Part shown: positions 17,966 to 26,091 of the stretch, piece by piece
Numbering within the stretch: the first letter of the stretch is position 1
Layout: the number at the start of each line of letters is the position of its first letter
Source of the DNA: Methanosalsum zhilinae DSM 4017
GTDB taxonomy: Archaea; Halobacteriota; Methanosarcinia; Methanosarcinales; Methanosarcinaceae
Assembly: GCF_000217995.1 (NCBI RefSeq)
Contig: NC_015676.1
Coordinates: 350,103 to 414,102 of the forward strand
Length of the DNA: 64,000 nucleotides
Direction: 5' to 3'
The notes under the pieces: generated by a model
What the model was told of the DNA's origin: nothing
What the model saw: the letters and a program-made list of their open reading frames with translations, nothing else
The model's database searches: none
Translations under genes and position numbers: made by a program

Positions 17966-19327
17966 TTAATAATACTCCTCAATCTCTGTAATAATCTCTG
18001 AGTAGAGTTCCATGTACTCATCTGTAGGTCTCATATCATAGCCAGAGTTTACAATATAACATGAATCAAATGGTTTTCCTTCAGGAGCATTGGATAATCT
18101 TTCTTCATACTTAGAATAGATCATGCCAATTATTTCATCTGCTTCTGCAAGATCCATATTAAGTGCAATTCTGCTAATTTCTCCCATAAACCTTGATTCA
18201 AGACCAGTTGATTGATCTGCTCTTGCACCTCTGCCACCAACAGGTCCTATCAGCATTTCCCTGCCACATACAGTATCACCGATTGCCTGGGCTGCGGTTT
18301 CATAGAACATCATGTCAGTACAGCAGCCTGCAAGATTCCAGTAGTACCTGGCAGTTGGATGGCTCATGTTTCTGGAGATTGCAAGAGATGATATGTTGGA
18401 TGCCCACAATATTTCCTTTGCTGAGGATGAATTTGTATTCATGTGAACAGCACCTGATGCATGAAGACTTGCCCCGGTTACTAACCTGGATTGTATTGTT
18501 TCTGCAACATCAACAATTGCAAGTCCCTCAGCAGATCCTATACATGTACCTCCAAATACCGGGCATTGACCACTGAGGAAATTATTTCCATGTTCCTGAT
18601 GGAATATTGATTTGTAGAATGTTTCAAAGTCCGTTTTCAATTCATCCAGTTGATAAACTTCCTGTACATCATTTCTAGAATATAGTTCATTGGAGGAAAC
18701 CAGCATATATGCCTGTGAAATTGTTGGAGTACCGGGTCCAAACAGGGCAAGCCCTTCCCTTCCTGATATTTTGGTAGCCAGCCTTTCAAGCCTTGCTTCT
18801 TCAAGTGTTGCAAACATTTCTTCAGGACTCTTTGCCTTTATTGGTCCGTAATTCACGCTTTCCAGGGCTCCTGCATAAATTCCCTGTATAATAGGCTCTA
18901 TTGCAGAACTGATGTGAAGATTGAGAAAATTCTTTTCAGAGACCGTACCTCCCATAGGACCTCCGATTATTACAGGTGGTTGCGGGTCCATTGGTGAACG
19001 TCCGATAACATCTATTTTTTCCCGGAAACTCCCTATTTCAAGGTTTTTTGGTGTGCCAAGGGATTTAAGAATGTCCTCTTCATCAATTTTGATCGATCTG
19101 CCGGTATCTGTGCAGTATATACCCACGTCGGTCAAAAGTTCGATAGCCGCTGAAAATACCGAATCTACCATATTCATGTCATAGGGTACAAAAGATGCTT
19201 CATCATACTCTATCCCATAATCGGATGCAAGCTCTTCGCAGTTCCTGAAAACATCCATATCATGTTTCGTTTCTTTCTTTTCTTCACCATCAAATGAACT
19301 TCTTAAGTATCTGTATATATCTGACAT
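17966..19327 (-). CDS. MtmB-family methylamine methyltransferase homologue lacking pyrrolysine
   Basis: 453 residues, nearly the length of monomethylamine methyltransferase MtmB (458). MtmB-like blocks run throughout: GIYCTDT (~69-75), GGPMGGTVSE (~122-131), YQLDELKTDFE, PVFGG, AIVDVAETIQ and a C-terminal TDEYMELY. In MtmB a UAG-encoded pyrrolysine sits in the context GMGV-Pyl-GPET. The aligned context here is GLAL-Phe-GPGT, with Phe196 encoded by TTT (complement of 18740-18742), so no amber codon is used. An AGGAGG ribosome-binding site precedes the ATG. The gene is divergent from an OFA-type transporter over 151 bp. The substrate is unknown; monomethylamine is doubtful without pyrrolysine. 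Confidence 0.85.
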   Translation of the reverse strand: MSDIYRYLRSSFDGEEKKETKHDMDVFRNCEELASDYGIEYDEASFVPYDMNMVDSVFSAAIELLTDVGIYCTDTGRSIKIDEEDILKSLGTPKNLEIGSFREKIDVIGRSPMDPQPPVIIGGPMGGTVSEKNFLNLHISSAIEPIIQGIYAGALESVNYGPIKAKSPEEMFATLEEARLERLATKISGREGLALFGPGTPTISQAYMLVSSNELYSRNDVQEVYQLDELKTDFETFYKSIFHQEHGNNFLSGQCPVFGGTCIGSAEGLAIVDVAETIQSRLVTGASLHASGAVHMNTNSSSAKEILWASNISSLAISRNMSHPTARYYWNLAGCCTDMMFYETAAQAIGDTVCGREMLIGPVGGRGARADQSTGLESRFMGEISRIALNMDLAEADEIIGMIYSKYEERLSNAPEGKPFDSCYIVNSGYDMRPTDEYMELYSEIITEIEEYY

Positions 19328-19478
19328 CCATAAGGCCTCCTATACTTAAATTAGGTTTGATGGTCATATATCACTAACGATACATTGATCATGTCAGTAA
19401 ACTAAATAGCAATGCAGATTAATTTAAATTATCAGCAGAATAGTTTTATCTGACAGTGATGATGGGGGCAGTTACAGG

Positions 19479-20744
19479 ATGAATTCAGATCCTAAAAAAA
19501 TTGATGGGACTATCTTTGGACTTAATGCAGAAAAAGGTCGATGGATCATGGTCTTTCTTGGCATGGTCATAAACATCTGTCTTGGAAGTATCTATGCATG
19601 GAGTGTCTTTGTTGAACCTCTTACTGACCATTTCTTTCTGGAACTTGGAATAGAAGTAACTGCAAACGAGGTTCTTCTTCCATTCTCTGTGTTTCTTGCA
19701 GCATTTGCCATAACAATGCCTCTGGCAGGAAGATATATTGATGAATGGGGTCCAAGAAAAGCCACAATCATTGGAGGTCTTCTTACAGGCTCTGGCTGGC
19801 TGCTTGCTTCTACCGTACAATCTGTTGAAATGCTTTATCTGGTATATGGTTTAGTTGGAGGCACCGGAGTTGGAATTGCTTACGGTGTTCCTGTTGCAGT
19901 CTCAGCACGCTGGTTTCCAGACAGGCGTGGAACTGCTGTAGGTATGACTGTACTTGGTTTTGGTTTTTCAGCATTTATCAGTGCAAATGCAGCAGGTTAT
20001 CTTATTCCTTTAATTGGTGTTATGGATACTTTCAGATTTTTTGGCATAGTTTTTTTGATCGTGATAACTCTGTCAGCACTTCCCCTTAAATTTCCTCCTG
20101 CAGGATGGCTTCCAATAGGATATGCTGTTCAGGATTCCAGAGCTGATCACCTATCTGAATATACCAGAAGCGATATGGTCCGAACTTCCACTTTTTATGG
20201 TCTATGGATATGTTATTTTATTGGATGCCTTGCCGGACTTATGGCTATCTCGATTGCACAGCCTGTAGGCACACAGCTTGCTGGTGTTACTTCCGCACTG
20301 GCTACAACAATGGTTGGTGTTTTTGCTATATTCAATGGTGGAGGCAGGCCGGTATTTGGCTGGCTAACTGACCGCTTGCTGCCTGGAAGGGCTGCATTAT
20401 TCTCATTTCTGCTCATTGCAGCAGCTTCATTTATGATCTGGATATTTCCTTCTCCTCTAACGTATGTAGTTGCCTTCAGTATTTTATGGGGATGTCTTGG
20501 AGGATGGCTTGCAATCGCGCCAACCGCCACAGCACATTATTTTGGGATATATGATTATCCAAGGTGCTATGGAGTTGTTTTTCTTGCATATGGCGGCGGA
20601 GCAATAGCTGGTCCCCAACTTGCCGGATTCATTAAAGTCAGTACAGGTGAATATATTGGAGTATTTCCATATGTGATTCTCCTGGCAATTGCAGGCGCGA
20701 TTGTGGCCTATTTCCTTCTTCGACCTGTAAATGCTAAAAGATGA
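19479..20744 (+). CDS. OFA-family MFS transporter (oxalate/formate antiporter-like)
   Basis: 421 residues with about 12 hydrophobic segments. The N-terminal GMVINICLGSIYAWSVFVEP and the loop-2 motif GRYIDEWGPRKA (~86-97) are typical of the OFA branch of the major facilitator superfamily. The equivalent second-half loop is GWLTDRLLPGR. OFA carriers move small organic anions or similar solutes. It is divergent from the Pyl-less MtmB homologue, so it may import that enzyme's substrate; this is inference from position only. It ends 58 bp from the convergent hdrB-like gene. Confidence 0.88.
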   Translation: MNSDPKKIDGTIFGLNAEKGRWIMVFLGMVINICLGSIYAWSVFVEPLTDHFFLELGIEVTANEVLLPFSVFLAAFAITMPLAGRYIDEWGPRKATIIGGLLTGSGWLLASTVQSVEMLYLVYGLVGGTGVGIAYGVPVAVSARWFPDRRGTAVGMTVLGFGFSAFISANAAGYLIPLIGVMDTFRFFGIVFLIVITLSALPLKFPPAGWLPIGYAVQDSRADHLSEYTRSDMVRTSTFYGLWICYFIGCLAGLMAISIAQPVGTQLAGVTSALATTMVGVFAIFNGGGRPVFGWLTDRLLPGRAALFSFLLIAAASFMIWIFPSPLTYVVAFSILWGCLGGWLAIAPTATAHYFGIYDYPRCYGVVFLAYGGGAIAGPQLAGFIKVSTGEYIGVFPYVILLAIAGAIVAYFLLRPVNAKR

Positions 20745-20802
20745 AAAAAAATCAGTTGATTCGGATTTTCCCTATTTGGTGGTCATTATCATTGGAGTGT
20801 AT

Positions 20803-21684
20803 TCAGGATAGAAGCTGTGTAAATTTTTCATCAACTGTGATGTTCAGGTCAATTCCAAGATCCTGCGGTGTATAGCCAAAAGCAAGCCCTAAAAGCTGTG
20901 TATAGTGCAGTACAGGAATTCTGTATTCTGTACCTTTTAGATCATTTAGCTCAGCCTGCCCGCTGTCAAATTGCATGTGACAGAATGGGCATGCATCCAC
21001 AATACAATCTACTCCTGCTTCATCTATTATTGATAACTTGTGGCCTGCCATTTCAAGCGACTTTTCGTGCAATCCTGACCTGACACCCCCCCCTGCACCG
21101 CAACATTCACTCTTATCGGTATAGTCGACACTTTCAGCACCTGTAGCTTCAACAAGTTCATCAAAAAAATGTGGCCTTTCCACACTGTCAATAGCTCGAT
21201 GCTGAGATGGTTTAATCATGTGGCATCCGTAATGGACCGCTACTCTCAGGTTCAGTGGATGTGTGACCATCTCCCGAATTTGTTCAGGACCCAGTTCTTC
21301 ACTGAGAAATTCTATAATATGCCTTACTCTGATCTGACCTCTGAACTCAAATCCTATCTTCTCCAGGTGTTCATTGACCATCTTTCTGAGTTGTGGCTGT
21401 TCTTTTAGCTGAGCATTTGCTTCATTGAGTGACCCATAACAACCATTGCATATTGTCAGTATATCACGATCCAGTTTTTCCGCAAGTGAAATGTTGCGGG
21501 CTGCAATAGTCAGCCAGGTAGTTTTATCAAATGATCTGAACACACCTGGTGCAGGACAGCATGAGGCATCTTCAAGTTCAATGCAGTCAATACTCAGTCT
21601 TTCAAGACACAGATTTGTTGCTTTTTCTATTCCTGGATATCTGTTGGGCACAATACATCCCAGAAAAAGTGCCATTTTTGTCAT
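20803..21684 (-). CDS. hdrB: Heterodisulfide reductase subunit B (HdrB-like)
   Basis: 293 residues with two complete CCG domains. The first is C10-x31-C42C43-x35-C79-x2-C82. The second is C in YGCHMIKP, x39, CC in SECCGAGGG, x36, CPFC. These bind the noncubane [4Fe-4S] clusters that reduce the CoM-S-S-CoB heterodisulfide. It follows hdrC by 18 bp. No hdrA is adjacent, resembling the separate hdrC-hdrB units known in Methanosarcina. Ferredoxin or F420 coupling would need an HdrA encoded elsewhere. Confidence 0.92.
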   Translation of the reverse strand: MTKMALFLGCIVPNRYPGIEKATNLCLERLSIDCIELEDASCCPAPGVFRSFDKTTWLTIAARNISLAEKLDRDILTICNGCYGSLNEANAQLKEQPQLRKMVNEHLEKIGFEFRGQIRVRHIIEFLSEELGPEQIREMVTHPLNLRVAVHYGCHMIKPSQHRAIDSVERPHFFDELVEATGAESVDYTDKSECCGAGGGVRSGLHEKSLEMAGHKLSIIDEAGVDCIVDACPFCHMQFDSGQAELNDLKGTEYRIPVLHYTQLLGLAFGYTPQDLGIDLNITVDEKFTQLLS

Positions 21685-21702
21685 AGTTCACTTTCCTGCC
21701 AT

Positions 21703-22194
21703 TTATTCATTTGAATCATATTCTACAAGCATATCAAAACTGCATGATCTGAGGAGCTTTTTGAGATCGTCAAGTGCCTGGTCTCTGCTGGCAACTGTTG
21801 CTGGAAGTCTTCTAAGTCCCAGTTTTTCACGCTTGTCGATATTTTCCTGATTGATCGGTACTGCATGTCCTGTTTCAATAAACATATGGGCAACATTTCT
21901 GTGATGGAATTTCATGAACCCTTCTAATACTGCCTTTGAGCGAACGGCAAGTATAGTGTCAGCTATTCTGATTTTCCTTGGACATCTCTCCTGGCATGTA
22001 TAGCATGTGGTGCACATCCACATCTCTTCTTCACCAAGATCAAATATCTTGCGAGAAGCTCTTCTAACCAGTTTTCTGACATTTAATGTCATATGTCTGC
22101 CCGAAGGACAACTTGCACTGCAGACACCACATTGCATGCACTTTAAGACATCAATGTTTTCATTTTTGAGTATTTCTTCTAATGTACCATGCAT
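21703..22194 (-). CDS. hdrC: Heterodisulfide reductase subunit C (HdrC-like)
   Basis: 163 residues with two ferredoxin-type [4Fe-4S] motifs: C19-x2-C22-x2-C25-x3-C29 (CMQCGVCSASCPSG) and CTTCYTCQERCPRK (~71-84). HdrC passes electrons to HdrB. It is the first gene of the hdrC-hdrB pair and is transcribed leftward. The C-terminal ~60 residues are helical and charged. The pair lies beside the Pyl-less MtmB and transporter genes, but the transporter on the other strand separates it from mtmB. Confidence 0.92.
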   Translation of the reverse strand: MHGTLEEILKNENIDVLKCMQCGVCSASCPSGRHMTLNVRKLVRRASRKIFDLGEEEMWMCTTCYTCQERCPRKIRIADTILAVRSKAVLEGFMKFHHRNVAHMFIETGHAVPINQENIDKREKLGLRRLPATVASRDQALDDLKKLLRSCSFDMLVEYDSNE

Positions 22195-22374
22195 TAGTCA
22201 TTCCTTCAGTATATACTATGTCTGACTGATCTAAGTTAAATCCTTTTCTGGATGCTCAGGTGGTATGTTGGGTATTACAGCTGAGCTCATGATATATCTG
22301 GTGATTTTAACCTATGTATATTTTTGTGTATAATTAATGTAAAAAAAACTTATGAGGAATTATCCCCTAAGTTC

Positions 22375-22690
22375 TTAGAACTTTTTTTTGATTATGAACA
22401 TTGCAGCAAGAAGACCTGCAGCTGTCAGAATAGCTTCAAACCCGAGAGTTTCAGGCTCCTCATCAACTGGGTCATCAACAGGAGGTTCTGTAAACTGGTC
22501 TTCAATTTCAAATCCGACTGAACCCATTCTCCATCTTCATACCGCAAATAATCCTGATATATTCCCGGATACTCATTGCTTACAGATTTAAACTCGAACA
22601 GGAAGGGATTTTTTTATCATTGTAAGTCACTTTCATGTTCAGGTCTATGGTTTCATTTTCTACTGGATATTTAAGTTTATTTAGGAGAGA
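22375..22690 (-). pseudogene. Decayed PGF-CTERM-type surface protein gene (3' remnant)
   Basis: Read leftward, the DNA encodes protein-like pieces in three frames: KLKYPVENETIDLNMKVTYN, then after a shift at a poly-A run NPFLFEFKSVSNEYPGIY through DYLRYEDGEWVQSDLK, then after a second shift FEIEDQFTEPPVDDPVDEE and a tail GFEAILTAAGLLAAMFIIKK ending at TAA (22375-22377). The tail is an archaeosortase-type C-terminal anchor (GF motif, membrane helix, basic end). It is nearly identical in DNA to the tail of the gene at 23010-24059. Two frameshifts and no credible start indicate a dead fragment. Confidence 0.75.
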
Positions 22691-23009
22691 AAATAAGTAT
22701 AAGAAAATATTTTATTAAGTGCCAAATTTAAATTTAAAATTTGGAATAAGTAAAAATTTATATAATATAATGATTTATCTTATTTTATTGTAAATAATCC
22801 TTATTAGATACTGATAATGTATTTAAATAATGCTTAATGTTTGGTGCTCCATAGAATAGGATTTGATTGAAAATTGCATGAGTTTAAGGTTCTAATTAGA
22901 TATTAAAAAAATCAATAATTTCTTAAGATGCTGATTTTTTATTTTTCAGTATATTTTCATAGAGTCTAAATAATTTGGTATATATAAAATAAATAGGTGG
23001 GATAAACTA
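22691..23009. other. AT-rich gene-free stretch
   Basis: About 320 bp with no coding potential seen, between the pseudogene and the His-rich surface protein. It is extremely AT-rich. A TATATATAAAATAAA stretch lies at 22979-22993 and an AGGTGGGA ribosome-binding site at 22995-23002, just before the ATG at 23010. The promoter must lie further upstream if this ribosome-binding site is used. Confidence 0.5.
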
Positions 23010-24059
23010 ATGGATCAGAAAAAGAAAAAATTGTTTAAATTGACCTTAATTTCATGTGCTCTGATGATTGCGTTTTCATTCCCGGTGCTCTCGCATTCGC
23101 ACGATGCCCATGAAATGGAGGGCGAATTTCTGGATGTCAGGAATGATATCCGTGCTATTGCTCAGAATATACATGATAACTCAGAACATATTTTGGAAGA
23201 CGAATCACTTGATCCTGAAATAAGAGCTGTGGCAGAGGATGTACACCAGGTGGCACATAAAGTAGACAGATCTGCACATGATATCAGGCACTATATAGAT
23301 GATGGTGAGTATTCAAAGGCTACAGATGAACTGGAGATTCTCAAATCATCTATAATTGAGCTGAACAGGCTGGTGCATGATCTCTGGGACTATGAATTAT
23401 TTGAATTGCAACATCATGTGGATGAAATCCATGATGATATGCATGATCTTCAGCACAAATTTCAGGAATTTGAGGTGATGTTTTATGTATACATTGGTGA
23501 CCGTGAATATACTGAAGAGACTCATGCAGATTCCAGTGATTTGTCAATAAATGAGAGATTACTGGAAATCAGAAATGAAATAAGAGCTCTGGCCCAGAAA
23601 ATCCATGACGAATCTGAATATATTGCAGAAGATGAAGCACTTGATCCCGAAATAAGGGACGTTGCTGAAAAAGTGCACCAGCTGTCACATAAGGTTGACC
23701 GGTCTGCACATGATATCAGACACTACATCGATGATGGAGAGGTCGATAAAGCCAGGGACGAAATGACAAATTTAAGAAGCCTTGTTGTTTCTTTAAACAG
23801 CCTTGCACATGAACTGGATGATATCACTCCGGAATCACATAAACATCATGCAGATGAGGTACACCATGACATGCATGCGCTGCAGCATAAACTGGATGAT
23901 TTCAGCCAGCTGCTCAGTGAGTGGTTAGAAAAGAATAGCAGTGATGAATATGATCTCTCCAGTGCAGAACCTGTTGCAGAAACTCCCGGGTTTGAAGCTA
24001 TTCTGACCGCTGCAGGTCTTCTTGCTGCAATGTTCATTGTACGCAAAATTCATGATTAA
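23010..24059 (+). CDS. Secreted His-rich tandem-domain protein with PGF-CTERM anchor
   Basis: 349 residues. A basic N-terminus and hydrophobic stretch (~9-27) form a signal peptide ending near LSHSHD. Two copies of a ~115-residue all-helical domain follow (~36-150 and ~180-300). They share the blocks LDPEIRxVAExVHQ, HKVDRSAHDIRHYIDDGE and a histidine-dense end (HHVDEIHDDMHDLQHK / HHADEVHHDMHALQHK). The C-terminus has TPGFEAILTAAGLLAAMF and a basic tail, an archaeosortase sorting signal. The regular His spacing on helices suggests metal or heme binding at the cell surface. I recognise no named family. Confidence 0.75.
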   Translation: MDQKKKKLFKLTLISCALMIAFSFPVLSHSHDAHEMEGEFLDVRNDIRAIAQNIHDNSEHILEDESLDPEIRAVAEDVHQVAHKVDRSAHDIRHYIDDGEYSKATDELEILKSSIIELNRLVHDLWDYELFELQHHVDEIHDDMHDLQHKFQEFEVMFYVYIGDREYTEETHADSSDLSINERLLEIRNEIRALAQKIHDESEYIAEDEALDPEIRDVAEKVHQLSHKVDRSAHDIRHYIDDGEVDKARDEMTNLRSLVVSLNSLAHELDDITPESHKHHADEVHHDMHALQHKLDDFSQLLSEWLEKNSSDEYDLSSAEPVAETPGFEAILTAAGLLAAMFIVRKIHD

Positions 24060-24060
24060 T

Positions 24061-24093
24061 AAGGAACTCATACAGAAGTTCCTTTAATTTTTT
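24061..24093 (+). terminator. Hairpin and T-run terminator
   Basis: AAGGAACT (24061-24068) pairs perfectly with AGTTCCTT (24077-24084) around an 8-base loop, followed by a T-rich run to 24093. It begins directly after the TAA of the His-rich surface protein gene. Confidence 0.7.
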
Positions 24094-24187
24094 ATAGTAT
24101 ACTGCAATTGTTTTTTTAAAAAAGCATAAGTCTAAAGATACCGAATGCCATAAATATTTAATTTATTAAATAATTAATTATAAACAA

Positions 24188-25333
24188 ATGAATAGTTTAA
24201 AAACCATTGAGTATCTCAAAGATTCATATAGTAAACGTATTTGCCAGCTAGGAAAAGGCAAAAAATCAGGAAAAAAGATCGTTGGAACTTTCTGTATTTT
24301 TGTACCGGACGAGATAATCTTTGCTGCAGGTGCTGACCGGGTAATACTATGTGGAGGCAAGAATGATACCATTTCTATAGCAGAACAATATCTTCCAAGA
24401 AATATATGTCCACTTGTTAAGTCTTCCTTTGGCTCAATTGTCAATGATGGTTGCTCTGGTGTAAAATCCTGCTCCCATTTTGATATGGTGGATCTTATAG
24501 TAGCTGAAAATACCTGTGATAGCAAAAAGAAGATGTATGAGTTGCTGGATGATTATGTTCCAATCCATGTTATTGATCTTCCGCAAAGACCTGATAGTCC
24601 TGCAGCTCTGAATTATTTTTTAGATGAGCTTGATAGGTTTAAAAGCAGGATGGAGCAACTTACCGGAAATAAGGTTACTGATGAACAATTGAAAAAAGAA
24701 ATAAAATCTTCGAATGAAATAAGGAAGCTGTTTCACAGGCTTTATGAACTGCGTAAAAAGGATCCATCTCCTATAAATGGTACAGATGTGCTAAAAATTC
24801 TTCAAAAACAATATTTCCTGTCAAAAGATGAGCTGAAAAAGTCTCTCAACATGCTGATCGATGAAGTTGAAGAAGTTGATCACAGAAATGAACACATGCC
24901 CAGAATAATGATATCTGGCTGCCCGATGTCTGGTGGAAATACAAAGGTGCCAGAAATTGTTGAGAGTAGAGGTGGAGTTATTGTTGCTGAAGAAAGCTGT
25001 ACCGGAACACGATCATTCTGGGATCCGGTTGATGAAAATAAGGATCCAATGCTGGCACTGGCCCAACGCTATATCAAAATACCCTGTTCATGCATGAGTC
25101 CAAATGAAAGACGCATAGATCACATACTGGAACTTGCAAGGGAATTCAGGGTAGACGGAGTTGTATACTATACTTTGCAGTTCTGCCACGGATATAACAT
25201 AGAAAAATATAAGGTGCAGCAGGCTCTCAAAGATGCTGGAATACCTATGCTATTTATTGAAACAGATTACAGTAACTCGGATGTGGAGCAGATCGGGGTT
25301 CGTGTGGATGCATTCATGGAGATGATTTCATGA
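24188..25333 (+). CDS. Double-cubane cluster / 2-hydroxyacyl-CoA dehydratase-type protein (HgdB-like)
   Basis: 381 residues of the BcrC/BadD/HgdB family, close to the single-subunit double-cubane cluster proteins. Conserved cysteines occur at NICPLVKSSFG, the SGCPMSGGN block (~240), AEESCTGTRSFWDP, PCSCMSPNERR and LQFCHGYNIEK. Members use Fe-S clusters and an ATP-driven activator for low-potential reductions. Its stop overlaps the start of the activator gene (ATGA). True dehydratases usually have two such subunits; only one is present, favouring the double-cubane reductase type. The substrate is unknown. Confidence 0.82.
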   Translation: MNSLKTIEYLKDSYSKRICQLGKGKKSGKKIVGTFCIFVPDEIIFAAGADRVILCGGKNDTISIAEQYLPRNICPLVKSSFGSIVNDGCSGVKSCSHFDMVDLIVAENTCDSKKKMYELLDDYVPIHVIDLPQRPDSPAALNYFLDELDRFKSRMEQLTGNKVTDEQLKKEIKSSNEIRKLFHRLYELRKKDPSPINGTDVLKILQKQYFLSKDELKKSLNMLIDEVEEVDHRNEHMPRIMISGCPMSGGNTKVPEIVESRGGVIVAEESCTGTRSFWDPVDENKDPMLALAQRYIKIPCSCMSPNERRIDHILELAREFRVDGVVYYTLQFCHGYNIEKYKVQQALKDAGIPMLFIETDYSNSDVEQIGVRVDAFMEMIS

Positions 25334-26091
25334 TATCAGCTGGAATTGATTCTGGATCTGCCACAACAAAGGCAGTTCTGGTAAGGGATGGGATAGACGT
25401 TTCGCATATTATAAGGCCTACAGCATTTGATTTTATTTCAGCAGCAGAAAAGGCATATGAGGAAATTCTTGATTATGCTGGAATTGGCAGAAAGGACGTT
25501 GATCATGTATATTCAACAGGATATGGCAGAGAAAGCATAAAATTTGCCGATAAAAATGTAAGTGAAATTACTGCTCATGCCCTGGGTGTGCTTCATCTGT
25601 ATCCGGATGTGAACGGAATTATAGATATCGGAGGTCAGGACAGCAAAGTAATTTCTGTAAATAATGGCAGGGTAACTGATTTTTTAATGAACGATAAATG
25701 TGCTGCAGGTACAGGTAAATTTCTGGAGTATACTGCAAGAGCACTTGAAGTTTCAATAGGGGATCTGGGTGATCTAGCACTGGCTTCTAAAAAGCCTGCA
25801 GATATTTCAAGTATGTGCACTGTCTTTGCAGAATCAGAGGTTATATCACTTCGTGCAAAGGGACTTTCAAAAGAAGATATAGCAGCAGGTCTTATTGTGA
25901 GCATTGCCCGCAGGGTTGCCGTTATGGCCCGAAAAATCAGTCTCAAAAAGAATGTGGCATTTGTTGGAGGTGTGGCTAAGAATGTGGGCATCAAAAATGC
26001 CTTAGAATGGGAACTGGGAACAGAGCTTTACGTACCTCCAGAGCCACAGATTACAGGGGCGCTCGGGGCAGCACTTTATGGCAGCAGATGA
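25330..26091 (+). CDS. Activator ATPase of the BadF/BadG/BcrA/HgdC family
   Basis: 253 residues of the ASKHA fold. Nucleotide-binding loops GIDSGSATTKAV (~4-15) and IDIGGQDSKVI (~98-108) are clear. The two cysteines that bridge a dimer [4Fe-4S] cluster are in DKCAAGTGKF (~123-132) and SSMCTVFAE (~160-168). It hydrolyses ATP to inject a low-potential electron into its partner, the protein encoded immediately upstream with a 4-bp overlap. Full family length. Confidence 0.9.
   Translation: MISAGIDSGSATTKAVLVRDGIDVSHIIRPTAFDFISAAEKAYEEILDYAGIGRKDVDHVYSTGYGRESIKFADKNVSEITAHALGVLHLYPDVNGIIDIGGQDSKVISVNNGRVTDFLMNDKCAAGTGKFLEYTARALEVSIGDLGDLALASKKPADISSMCTVFAESEVISLRAKGLSKEDIAAGLIVSIARRVAVMARKISLKKNVAFVGGVAKNVGIKNALEWELGTELYVPPEPQITGALGAALYGSR

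Noticed and set aside
17966-19327. Possibility that the MtmB homologue contains an in-frame amber codon read as pyrrolysine
   Set aside because: The frame is continuous without any TAG. The codon at the pyrrolysine position is TTT.
22388-22591. Rightward frame with an MNIAARRPAAVRIASNP-like start
   Set aside because: It is the antisense reading of the PGF-CTERM tail of the decayed gene on the other strand. A similar antisense frame appears opposite the intact tail at 23846-24046.
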